64,000 nt of DNA from Cherax quadricarinatus (Eukaryota; Arthropoda; Malacostraca; Decapoda; Parastacidae), in assembly GCF_038502225.1 (NCBI RefSeq), contig NC_091325.1, positions 30,970,150 to 31,034,149 of the forward strand. Reading direction: 5' to 3'. Position numbers and translations under genes: made by a program. The first letter of the stretch is position 1. Every line of letters starts with the position of its first letter. Under the pieces are notes generated by a model, which saw nothing but the letters and a program-made list of their open reading frames with translations, ran no database searches and was not told the DNA's origin. Shown one piece after another: positions 46,654 to 56,738 of this stretch.

Positions 46654-47490
46654 GTTGCGAAGATCTTCTGACGTCATTCAGATTGACAGCTAGCAGTACC
46701 CTATTTCACATTACTAAAGCGGCTCGTCCATATACGTCAGGAAAATTCACAGACCTTCTCAAGCAGGTGAATGGAGGTTCCACCAGCTTAGAAGCCCGAG
46801 GCACCATTATGGTATGGCGCAACCTACTCATATTCTGCAATGTCTGTCTTGCAGTTCCTGAAAGACGAGGCAAACTGCTAAGTTCATCAGTCATCAAGGC
46901 AGTGCGCAACTACCCAATAACAGATAACTGTGTCTCTCTGCCCATCATTGCAGGGATCACAGAGGTAGACCCAATAAAATTTCAACTGAAAACGACAAAT
47001 TCCACGCACAAGGTAGAAAAAAAAATCGAAGTTAACACAGTGGGAGCAATCAGAATAATCACTAGTGACGACACAAAGATGAGGCCACAGCCCAAGCACT
47101 AAGAGACAAGCACCCAACAAAGGACACCAGAGTCGTTAACAATAACCCAGAGGATGATCTCTTCACTGGACAATTAAGTATGCCAGAATCAGAAGTCTAT
47201 AAAGCGACAGTGTCATTTCCAGCAGGATCTGCAGGAAGTTACGCTGGAATTCGACCACAACACCTCAAAGAGATAGTAAATACAGTACTCGGCACAGGTG
47301 CATCAATTCTTCTCTCTGAGTTAACAATCTTCGTCAACAACTGTCTGGTTGGGCGGATTCCAGAAGAAATTAAACCTTTTTCGGAGCCTCATTACGCGCT
47401 TTGAAGTAAAAAGATGGGGGGAACCAGATACAGTGCTGACGGTAACACTATTCGCAGTCTCGTTGCCAAAGCAGAAGTAAGAAACATTCG
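46654..47490 (+). pseudogene. Retroelement reading frame G, N-terminal half (split by the mitochondrial insertion)
   Basis: Frame 46683-47102 is open (TSGKFTDLLKQVNGGSTS). A frameshift follows, then 47180-47404 with VYKATVSFPAGSAGSYAG and IRPQHLKEIVNTVLG. The pattern SFPxGSAGxxDGLRPQHLKDL belongs to an RT-like family seen in many animal genomes. A last piece, DGNTIRSLVAKAEVRNIRLD (about 47435-47490), continues it and then passes into 16S rRNA sequence. The second half resumes at 56739. I cannot name the clade. Confidence 0.65.
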
Positions 47491-47738
47491 CCTTGATGTT
47501 GAATTAAAAGTTCCTTTGTAACGTAACAGTTACAGGAGAAGGTCTGTTCGATCTTTAACTTTATACATAATTTGAGTTGAAACCGGCGTGAGCCGCGTTG
47601 GTTTCTGTCTTCTAACATAAGTAAAATTATTATAGCGCAAATAAATGAAATAGTCTTGAAAAGGGATGAGCTTAGCTACTTAAACCTAAAAAATGTTGGT
47701 CTCAGAAAAGAAAAGGTCGAGCTTTTTTCTTTAATTTC
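47490..47738 (+). pseudogene. rrnL: Nuclear mitochondrial insertion: 16S rRNA (rrnL) fragments
   Basis: CTTGATGTTGAATTAAAAG, GGTCTGTTCGATCTTTAA and AACCGGCGTGAGCC are hallmark arthropod 16S 3'-half motifs (47490-47620). They are followed by GAAAAGGGATGAGCTTA (about 47655-47675), which I place in the 5' half of the gene, so two non-adjacent segments are fused. The LTR element is inserted at 47739, and nad6 sequence resumes beyond it. The first junction shares a few bases with retroelement G, so its exact position is ambiguous. Confidence 0.75.
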
Positions 47739-48804
47739 TGTGAAGGCTTACTCAGCCGAGTAATAACTTCAGACAGTATTACCCACGCTGGCTCCTCCTC
47801 AGGAAAATTAATGTATAGAAAAAGAATAAAAACTGACAAACATAAACACTTTATTATTTAGAAAATATAAAATATAAAACACTTAAATATGAAATATTGA
47901 TCCTACATTAAAAAAAATAAAAAAAATAAAAATATAAATGATAACTGAATTCAACTTGGGTGTCTGGTGTTGGTGACACTGCTTGTTGAAATCGTAGCCG
48001 TTGCCGATGATTGAGGGGGGGGGTCGCAGGTGTTGATTACAACCCACTGGCTAGTTCTTCACACTATAGCCTTGAGTATTCTATCCCGATGACAGGAAAG
48101 CAGGTTCTTTACCGCTGTAATGATGAGGGGTTACGTCCTGCAATTTCATACAGGTGCACAGGTAATTAAATCCAAAAAGGGGAAGTCTCAAGACGTTAGT
48201 CCATCTCCATCAGTTCTACTCGTTGATTGGCAGGTGACACTCTCTGTCATCCAAGCTGGAAAGATAGACAGGTTACCCACTGCTTAAGAAATCACTCTCC
48301 ATGATAAGTACAATACCTAAAAGATGTGGTGATTATTACAACAGTCAACTTAGAGCAAAACTGAAAGGACTAAGTTTATTATTGGTCAAAAGTGAAGCTT
48401 TCAACCAATAAATCCACTAGAATACAATGTAGGAATGTACTTACAGTAGTGCTGGGAGCTGTGAGTCTAGTGATTACTGTTTGGACCGAACCCCCACACG
48501 TCACCTTTCGGGGAGGGAAGAAGGAGGGGAAGGGATAGCGGGAGCTAGACTGACCCTACCTTAACAAGCAGCCGGCAGTCAAACTATCACTTTTGGGGTG
48601 GGGGAAAAAAGGCAGGAATAGTGGGAGTTTGACTTACCCTACCTTAACAAGTAGCCAACAATGAAACTATGACTTTCGGGGAGAGGGAAAAAAGGCGGGA
48701 ATAGTGGGAGCTTGACTTGCCCTACCTTAACAAGTAGCCGGCAATGAAACTATTGTTACTATATACTCCCTCGCTACTCCTATCTATTGAACTTTTCCCT
48801 CACA
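47739..48804 (-). repeat. 3' LTR of the Gmr1-like element
   Basis: 1066 bp. It matches the 5' LTR closely except for a third tandem unit of about 80 bp (ACCTTAACAAGTAGCC-type) near 48640-48740 and a deletion of about 14 bp near 47955. CA/TG ends are as expected. Confidence 0.95.
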
Positions 48805-48818
48805 CTCCCCCATACCAA
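48805..48818 (-). other. Polypurine tract
   Basis: On the minus strand GGTATGGGGGAG lies directly before the 3' LTR start TGTGAGGG, the expected position of the plus-strand primer. Confidence 0.6.
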
Positions 48819-48898
48819 GACTTATAATCAAGGAGTATAAGACGAATAGGCGAGGAAAAAGTTCTAACATATGGAAGCCGCGTAAGGCAAGAAATCTT

Positions 48899-50239
48899 CT
48901 ACTGACTGTCACAACTTAACCAGTCAGAGAAATAATTGGATGAACCATTGATATACACAATATGGAACTTAAAAGCCTGGAGTACCAATGTCCACCTCAA
49001 GAGACGACTGTTGGTTCCCTTAAAAGTTTCTAGGTATATCAAAGGTTTGTGGTCCGTTTCTAAAATGAATTCTTTTCCCAGCAAATAAAATTTAAGTTTG
49101 GAGATACCCCACACAAGGGCTAAACATTCCTTTTCTATTGTGGAGTATCTCGTTTCTGCGGGAAGGAGTTTCCGGCTTAGGAAGCATACAGGGAAGGGAG
49201 TACTATCATGGTATTGTAGTAGCACTGCACCTAAGCCAGTATTGGAGGCATCAGTTCTTAAACAAAATGTTTTATTAATATCTGGAATCTTAAGTATAGG
49301 GTCTTTCGAAAAGATACTTTTATTCTCATTAAACTTTCTCCAAGCTACGTCGGAAAGTTCAAGAGGTTCCTTCACAGACTTTTTAAGGAAGTCGGATAAG
49401 ATGCCTGTAAGATCAGTAAGGTTCGGGATAAACCGTGCATAAAAAATTACAGAACCAAGAAAGCTACGCATGAGCTTCTTGGTTTTGGGGAATTTAAATT
49501 CTAATAAAGCTTTGATCTTACTGGGGAGAGGCTGCAGAGAGTTATTAGAAAGTATCAGTTCAAGATATCTAATCTTGTTATACCCAAGGAAGCATTTATT
49601 CGGCTTGGCAGTGAGGCCATGCGAGCGTAACCTACGCAAAACTGATGTTAATGTTTGGATATGTTCGCCCCACGTGGATGTCATTACGTAAATGTTATCA
49701 AAATAAACTGAAACATTTGGCATATTACCCAAGACCTTTCTCATCAGTCTCACGTAGGTAGCACAGGCAGTTACCAAACCGAAGGGCATAGTTCTATATT
49801 GCATCAGTCCTTGGTGTGTAGGAAAAGCGGTGTACTGCTTAGAAGAAGGATCTAACATTACTCGATGATATGCCTGCGCAATATCAATCTCTGAAAAGAA
49901 GGAAGCGTCATAAAATTTGTGTAGATCGCTATCTATTAAGGGCATAGGCTCAGCATCCCACCGAGTTATAGCATTAAGGCCTCTGAAGTCAATAGCAAGT
50001 CTATATGAATTATCCTCATTCTTAACCATGACTACTGGTGAACAATATGAAGATACTGAAGGTTCAATGATCTTTAGTTTTAATAATTTGTCTACCTCTC
50101 GGTCAAATGCATCCCTAAGATGAGCTGGAACTGGGTATAATTTTCGTTTGATAGCATTGTCCGTCACTAAGTCAATCTTATGGACTACCGTGGAGGTAAA
50201 GCGTGGAGTATCAGTAAAGACGTCTGAAAAGTTGCACAT
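48899..50239 (-). pseudogene. pol: Gmr1-like reverse transcriptase and RNase H
   Basis: 446 open codons. RT: CSPVVMVKNEDNSYRLAIDF near 66, FFSEIDIAQAYHRVML near 114 (first catalytic Asp 119), MPFGLVTACATY near 151, and VSVYFDNIYV at 177-186, where YFDD is expected: the last catalytic Asp is Asn. Tether and RNase H follow: KIPDINKTFCLRTDASNTG, then IEKECLALVWGISKLKFYLLG and LETDHKPLIY, ending in a chromoless tail, DWLSCDSQ. It would copy element RNA and degrade the template. Its start overlaps the integrase frame by a frameshift (50185-50239), so both derive from one polyprotein. Confidence 0.9.
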
Positions 50240-51515
50240 TGAAGTAGTTCATGTCTCTTATGGTCATCCAAAGATTCATTAATATTAATGTTGGTTGCGT
50301 CCGAGTGGTCAAGAGTCACCAAGTCATGTAGTTCTTCATCATAGCCTAAGTTAGAGGTGTCAATTACGCACACCTTACATTCTTCAGTTGTATCAAGTTC
50401 GTGTGGAAAAACTAAGTCAAAGTTATTAAGGCAGTTAACCGAATTTCTTCGGTAATATTTCTTAAGGATGTTGATATGATAAAGCTTAGGTTTCCCCTTG
50501 ACTTCTTTCCACGTTACTAATAATTTATTTGACTTGATCGGCAAAAGAACAAGAACTTCATCCCCTACTTTTAAACTTCTCCTCTGACTTTTGGAATCAA
50601 AATAGGTTTTGCACTGGTCCATTGACAAGCTTAGGTTTTTCGAAACTATGTCAGAGGTCTCCTCAAGTTTGGATCTAAGGTCAAGGAGAAACTGGTAAGA
50701 AGACTGAACCTTAGCACTCACCTCCCTAGTCCATAAGTCATGAAGGATGGACAATGGGCCTCTGGCCTGTCTACCATAGAGAAGTTCGAAATGTGAAAAC
50801 CCCAAAGAGTCACTGGGAACTTCCCTCATGGCAAACAAAGCAGAGGGTAGGTAACGATGCCACTCCTTAGGTTTAAGGGAGCAAAGTTTCCTTAAAATGG
50901 ACTTGAGAATCGAATGTTGGCGCTCAATCCTCCCATTACAGCTGGGATGATAGGGTGTGGTGAAGAGAGGCTTCACTCCCAGAAGTTGGTATAGATGTTG
51001 CATTAAGTCTGATGTGAATTGTGTCCCACGGTCAGACAAAATTTCTCTAGGGATGCCCATTCTGGAGAAGATGGACAAAAGGGCTTCAGCCACCTCTGTA
51101 GTGGTTATGGTCTTTAAGGGTATGGCTTCAGGGAAACTCGAAGCATAATCAACTAATGTTAATATATATCTATATCCCCCAGATGAAAGTGGAGATAAAG
51201 GACCAACGATGTCAATAGCTACTCTTTCAAACGGTACCGTAAAGATAGGCATTTTGACCATAGGTACTCGCCTGGTACCTCGGGAGGATGACAGTTGGCA
51301 AACTTTACATGATCTACAATAGGTAGTGACATCTGAGGACATTTTTGGCCAAAAATATGTTTCCCTAATTTTTTTAAGGTTTTACGATGCGAGAAATGTC
51401 CGGCCACTGGCAGGTCATGAGCCATTTTAAGAACAGTCTCTCTGCATTGACTTGAAACAACTAAGATGGAATAGTCTGTCTCATCTGAATTTAATTTGAA
51501 TACTGACTTGTACAA
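50185..51515 (-). pseudogene. int: Gmr1-like integrase
   Basis: The HHCC zinc-binding region spans two frames: AHDLPVAGHFSHRKTLKKLG (51515-51219) and YCRSCKVCQ (start of 51342-50185), with a frameshift near 51340. The catalytic core holds VAIDIVGPLS (Asp 44), LSDRGTQFTS (Asp 104) and HPSCNGRIERQH (Glu 140), which is D,D-35-E spacing. FALLYGRQARGP-type sequence follows (FELLYGRQ), then a module near KVGDEVLVLLPIKSNKLLVTWK that resembles the GPY/F domain. It would insert element cDNA. It reads into the RT frame, so integrase precedes RT. Confidence 0.92.
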
Positions 51516-51663
51516 GATACCTTTTATATATTCAAATTTATATGAAAAGTTTTTCCTTTGGATAACTTGATTTTGTTTAGCGGCATTATAGCAATTCTGA
51601 AGAGAAGGGCAATTACGTTGTAAATTGACAATGGAGTCCTTCGATATGTCTAAAGGCTTAAAG

Positions 51664-53477
51664 TCAGGGAAAAATCAAAGGATGGACAGTAGTAGAAGCC
51701 TGGGCTTTGGTCTGAGCCCTAGTCAAGACATTTATATTATCGGAGGTGATATCTTCACTTTCATCTAATACGTGAACCGGTGATCCTACTACCTCGCTTT
51801 CGAGAGTAGCATCACTGGTTTTTAATCCCACATGAATCTCACGAGACATTGTCTCATCTGAACTTTCGAGGGGCTTCTCTGACTCTACAGAAAGAGGATC
51901 TGAAACACCTATGTCCATCTTAGGTGATGAAAGGTCAACCTCAGAAGGAAGAATGGCACCTTTTACATTACCTATTAGTATGGAGCAAGAAGTGATGGGA
52001 GCTAGTACGGCTTCAGACCAACCTGTGAACCATTTAGGCCTAATGTAACAACGGATGGTAGAAAAAGTGTCAGTACGGCCCAAGTAGTCTGAAAGTATAG
52101 TAGAGGAATGAGTTTCTTTAAGGTTAGGGAACAGCTTATCAGAAATGACTATACATGTGCATCCAGTGTCTCGTAAAATGGTAGATACATTAAGTCCATT
52201 AACTGTTCCTGAACAGAAGGGTGCTTGGTCATTACAGTCTTTAAAACATCTTCCAACTTTTTGGACCTTCTTAGAAGGACAATCTGGACGTTTATGTCCC
52301 TTAACACCACACAAATGACAAACAGGAATAAAAGAAGTCATTTTACTTTCCATTAGAGGCTTTGATTTCTTAAGGTCTGATGAACCCTTGCCCTTAGGGT
52401 TCGATCCCTTTAGGTCTTTATAGGAATTGTGAGCCTCAGCATACAGGTCAGCAGCCTCAGCAACTTCCTCAGCTTTAATCAGGTTACGTTCTCTAATGAA
52501 TGTTCGTATCTGATGGGGAAGAGCTGTCAGGAACTGGTCAGCAACCATGAAGTCTCTAAGAGATTCATAACTGTGATCAATTCCTGAACTCTCTATCCAA
52601 AAGTCGAACAAACGAAAGAATATTACCTGTAACTGCTGAAAGTTCTGTCCAGGCTGTAAGGTGGCATACCTGAAATCTTTCCTGTAAGAATTAGTGGTTT
52701 TTTGATATGCTTTAAGGATTGCCTTCTTCAGTAGGTTATAATTACATATATCCTGCGACAAAGTTGCATAGATATTCAAGGCTGTAACAGAAACTAACAT
52801 TCCTAACCTGGTAGTCCAGGTGTCAGCAGGCCATTCACAAAGGGTAGCGGTATTTTCAAACCTGATAATGTATGAAGTTATGTCTTCCCCCTCTGTGATG
52901 GGAGGTAAATTAGGTGTTGGAATATGTGCACTAGCTGCATGATGTTCAAGTACTCCTTCCTCTAATTGTTGTTGTGTCAAAGTTAACATTTTATTCTCTA
53001 ATTCAAGGCGAGCATGTTCGAGCTCACGATCCTTATCTCTCTCTATGAACTCAAGTTCTCCAGCTTTTTCCTCAACTTCTCTATCCTTTGCTCTTTCCTC
53101 AAGTTCTCTTAATTTAATCTGTTCCTCACGTATCTTTGCTTGTTCCTCACGTATTTTAGCTCTTTCTTCACGATTAAGTCTATCACGCTCCTTTATGTCT
53201 TCTCTGTCTCTTTCTAACTGTCCTTCTTGGATTTCTCTCTCAATTCTCTCTCTCTCATTTTTCTCCTGTCTTTCAAAGTTCTCTTTCTCCTTTTTCTCTT
53301 CCCTTTCGATTCTCTCTCTCTCCTTTTTCTCTTCTCTTTCCCTTTCTGTCTCTCTTCTCTCTCAATTCTCTCTCTTTCAAGTCTTTCCTGGATCTTAGCA
53401 CTAATGAAAGATTCTAAATTTTTCCCTGTTATTCCTAACTTACTTCCAGCGTTCATCCAAAACTGGTATTCCTCCAT
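51664..53477 (-). pseudogene. gag: Gmr1-like Gag with zinc knuckle, fused to aspartic protease
   Basis: The start at 53477 (EEYQFWMNAGSKLGITGKNL) matches the opening of many Gypsy Gags; a Glu/Arg-rich coiled coil follows (about 53400-53000), broken by a frameshift near 53360. Frame 52989-51664 (441 codons) holds the capsid-like part (ITEGEDITSYIIRFENTA; FRYATLQPGQNFQQL), zinc knuckle CHLCGVKGHKRPDC at 224-237 and protease active site ILRDTGCTCIVIS (DTG at 274-276). Gag packages the RNA and the protease would mature the polyproteins. About 150 bp separate its stop from the integrase frame. Confidence 0.85.
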
Positions 53478-54027
53478 GCTTGCAAGAATAACTTAACTAT
53501 CAGGGAAAATGAAACAGGTATTAAAGAAAACGGAGGGTTCAATTCCTGCTCCGCTCAAACTGTAAATAAACCAGAGGGCTCGATCCCTGCTTCAATTAAA
53601 CAATATGTATTAATGAAAACGAAGGGTTCTATGCCGGCTCCGAGCAAACAGTAAGTAGAATGGGGTCACTTGACCATCCAATCTTCTCACCAACAAATCA
53701 AGAGTGTCCTATGACAGTTCCCTTGATATAATAAAGAGCTCAATGAAACAAATTGTCACTGGAAAATCTCGGGTCCCAAGAGTCTAATCATCCAAAGTGT
53801 TTCAAGCTCACACAAAAATAGATGGCAGAATTAACTAGTATTCCTGCCTTGACTTGACTTACAATAAATTGAGACCATAACAATCACCAAATCTTTTAAA
53901 TACTTGTACTGTAGTCCTACCATAGAGAATGATTACTCATGGCTGGTGGTAGCCATCTGTGGTATGCGGCGTTGAAGTTCCAATGGTAGATTCGAGATGG
54001 AGTTGAATCTTGATTCAGTAGAGTTGA

Positions 54028-54044
54028 TCCTGGCAAGGTCGCCA
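54028..54044 (-). other. Primer-binding site
   Basis: Two bases inside the 5' LTR edge the minus strand reads TGGCGACCTTGCCAGGA. It ends the tRNA-complement style (TGG...), and its start TGGCGACC resembles the tRNA-Arg type site of mdg1/412-like elements (from memory). Confidence 0.65.
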
Positions 54045-54046
54045 CT

Positions 54047-55037
54047 TGTGAAGGCTTACTCAGCCCTGTAATAACTTCAGACAGTATTACCCAGGCTGGC
54101 TCCTACTCAGGAAAATTATTGTATAGGAAAAGAATAAAAACTGACAAACATTTACACTTTATTATTTAGAAAATATAAAATATAAAACACTTAAATATGA
54201 AATATTAATCCTACATTAAAGAAAATGAAAAATATAAATGATAACTGAATTCAACGCTAATATAAAACTTGAGTGTCTGGTGTTGGTGACACTGCTTGTT
54301 GAAATCGTAGCCGTTGCCGATGATGGGGGGGGGGGGTCGCAGGTGTTGGTTACAACCCACTGGCTAGTTCTTCACAGTATAGCCTTGAGTATTCTATCCC
54401 GTTGACAGGAAAGCAGGTTCTTTACCGATGTAATGATGAGGGGTTACGTCCTGCAATCTCATACAGGTGCACAGGTAATTAAATCCAAAAAGGGGAAGTC
54501 TCAGGACATTAGTCCATCTCCATCAGTTCTACTCGTTGATTGGCAGGTGACCCTCTCTGTCATCCAAGCTGGAAAGATAGACAGGTTACCCACTGCTTAA
54601 GAAATCACTCTCCATGATAAGTACAATACCTAAAAGATGTGGTGATTATTACAACAGTCAACTTAGAGCAAAACTGAAAGGACTAAGTTTATTATTGGTC
54701 AAAAGTGAAGCTTTCAACCAATAAATCCACTAGAATACAATGTAGGAATGTACTTACAGTAGTGCTGGGAGCTGTCAGTCTAGTGATTACTGTTTAGACC
54801 GAACCCCCACACGTCACCTTTCAGGGGGGGGGGAAGAAGGAGGGGAAGGGATAGCAGGAGCTAGACTGACCCTACCTTAACAAGCAGCCGGCAGTCAAAC
54901 TATCACTTTTGGGATGGGGGAAAAAAGGCAGGAATAGCGGGAGCTTGACTTACCCTACCTTAACAAGCAGCCGGCAATGAAACTATTGTTACTATATACT
55001 CCCTCGCTACTCCTATCTATTGAACTTTTCCCTCACA
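54047..55037 (-). repeat. 5' LTR of the Gmr1-like element
   Basis: 991 bp, TGTGA...TCACA. It contains two of the units of about 80 bp where the 3' LTR has three. It differs from the 3' LTR at scattered sites, a few per hundred bases by eye. Confidence 0.95.
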
Positions 55038-55497
55038 ATTTCCAAAATTACTATATTTATAAAACTATTTTGACTACAGCAGTTAAGATTAGAAGGATAT
55101 ATAAGATTACGAAAATGGTAAGTGGGTTAAATTAATTTTCGAAAGCTAGGAATGTAGAGGAGGTTGAAGAATTTTGATGGGAGCAGTACTGGGTTTAGTG
55201 AAGTTAAGGAGAGAAAGATAGAGAAGAGAATTAGCAAGCTGGATGTCAGGTGGAGTATGAAAGCCTCAGTGGATGCTGAAGAAGATACATAAATAAAGAG
55301 AATGAATATAGCTCCGATGAAAATTAAGAATAGGAAGTACGAGAATCAGAATGAAAGGTTAAAAAGTCCTGATAAAGTACAGATATGAATTATCTGTACA
55401 AGGAAGGCTAATACTATAGAGGATGATGGGGGGGGGTTAAAGTTGTGAGTAAGATGGCTAGGCTTAATGTGAAAGGGATAATAGTGTAAGATGTTAT
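55038..55497 (-). pseudogene. nad6: Nuclear mitochondrial insertion: nad6
   Basis: Minus strand: LFNLSFWFSYFLFLIFIGA and ILFIYVSSSASTEAF match the diagnostic centre of arthropod ND6. LTIFVILYILLILTAVVKIV near 55060-55120 matches the C-terminus, in a shifted frame. The gene is near full length (about 150 codons) with one or more frameshifts, consistent with decay in the nucleus. The Gmr1-like element inserted next to its 3' end. Confidence 0.88.
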
Positions 55498-55499
55498 AG

Positions 55500-55575
55500 A
55501 GCTGTATAAAGATTTAAGAGAAATATTTCAATTTTGGTTTACAAGACCAAATTTTTTTGAATTATTAAAATTTTG
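55500..55575 (-). pseudogene. trnT: Nuclear mitochondrial insertion: trnT
   Basis: An anticodon arm TTTGGT-CTTGTAA-ACCAAA (minus strand) gives anticodon TGT, directly upstream of nad6 and on the same strand. Exact ends and cloverleaf arms were not resolved. Confidence 0.55.
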
Positions 55576-55576
55576 T

Positions 55577-55655
55577 AATTGAACTGAGAGCGTTTAAAAA
55601 AAATCGCTGGTTTGTGGGGCCGAAGATATAAAATAAGTTATTTTAAATCATGTTG
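55577..55655 (+). pseudogene. trnH: Nuclear mitochondrial insertion: trnH
   Basis: GCTGGTTTGTGGGGCCGAAG carries a GTG anticodon in arthropod trnH context, on the same strand as and just upstream of nad5, its normal neighbour. Cloverleaf ends approximate. Confidence 0.5.
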
Positions 55656-55671
55656 TGAGGTACTTATAGTC

Positions 55672-56738
55672 ATCTAATTGGATTTTTTATTATTATTTAT
55701 AGCATTAATTTTTATTGCATCAAGTTTAGTTAGATTAGCTTCTGGTGTAATATATATAATTGAGTGGGAATTTTTTTCTTTAAACTCATCTTCTGCTGCA
55801 ACAATTTTAATTTTTGATTGAATCAAGGCTTTGTTTTTAGGCATTATTTTCTGTATTTTTCTCATACGGTGATATATTATAGAGGGGATTATACAGGTAT
55901 AGCAGATTTATGTATTTAGTTTTTTGCTTTTCTTTTATATTTAGGGGCTTTGATTGATAGGCCTAATTTAATTAGGATTCTTATGGCTTGAGATGGATTG
56001 GGTTTGATTTCTTATTTATTAATATTTTTTTACCAAAAAGGGAAATCTTGGGACGCAGGGATGTTGACAGTGTTATCAAATCGTGTGGGGGATGTAAGGG
56101 TCTTATTGAAAATTTCTTTGATATTTGTATTAGGAGGCTGGAATTTTGTTTTTTTTATGGGAGATATTTAGGTGAAGATTTTTTTAATAATAAAAATTTT
56201 TGTATGTGAAGCTTCTGTAGCTAGAGAGCTCAGATCCCAGTTTTGGCTTGGCTTCCAGCAGCTATGGCTGCTCCTTCGCTAGTTTCGGCTTTAGTGCATT
56301 CTCCAACTTTAGTAACAGCTGGTGTTTATATTCTAATACTATTTAGTGGGGTTTTAGATAGTTCATGTGTTCAGAAGTTTTAGTTGATTATTTCTCGTCT
56401 AACAATGTTTATAGCAAGGTTAGGGGCTAATTTTGAGTTTGACTTGAAGAAGATTATTATTTTATCAACTTTAAGACAACTGGTAGTTACGATGAGCATC
56501 TTTGCTTTACGATTTGCTGATTTTTTTTTTCATTTATTAACTCATGCTTTGTTTAAGGCATTATTGTTTATGTGTGCTGGCATGGTTATTCATAGTGTCG
56601 AGGAACACCAAGATATCTGGAACATGGGTAAGTTGGTGGCGTGTATACCTTTAATTAGGCTTAGTATATATTTAGCTAATTTAGCATTATGTGGTATGCC
56701 TTTTTTTTGGCTAGATTTTATTCTAAGGACTGAATAAG
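55672..56738 (+). pseudogene. nad5: Nuclear mitochondrial insertion: nad5, N-terminal two thirds
   Basis: IEWEFFSLNSSSAATILIFDW opens the gene. Middle parts read MDWVWFD-type in shifted frames. The frame 56384-56737 is clear: LTMFIARLGANFEFDLKK, HLLTHALFKALLFMCAGM, VIHSVEEHQDIWNMGKLVA, and SIYLANLALCGMPF. A one-T insertion follows (normal MPFLAxFYSKD), and the match ends at that Asp. Read with the invertebrate mitochondrial code it matches ND5; frameshifts and lack of the C-terminus show a nuclear fossil. Sequence after 56738 returns to retroelement G. Confidence 0.93.

Larger units (their letters stand above)
47739..55037 (-). mobile_element. Complete Gmr1-like LTR retrotransposon (Ty3/Gypsy type, integrase before RT)
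   Basis: Two LTRs (47739-48804 and 54047-55037) begin and end TGTGA...TCACA, and the 5-bp duplication ATTTC lies at 47734-47738 and 55038-55042. Minus-strand order: 5' LTR, primer-binding site, gag-protease, integrase, RT, RNase H, purine tract, 3' LTR. RNase H ends only about 95 bp before the 3' LTR, so no integrase can lie downstream. Ty3/Gypsy-type proteins in Copia-like order are, from memory, the mark of the Gmr1 group (Butler and colleagues; Goodwin and Poulter 2002). Frameshifts and a changed RT active site make this copy inactive. Confidence 0.93.

Noticed and set aside
55038..56738. Genuine mitochondrial contig or contamination
   Set aside because: Frameshifts in nad6 and nad5, missing nad4/nad4L, fused 16S pieces and nuclear retroelement sequence on both sides show a nuclear insertion.
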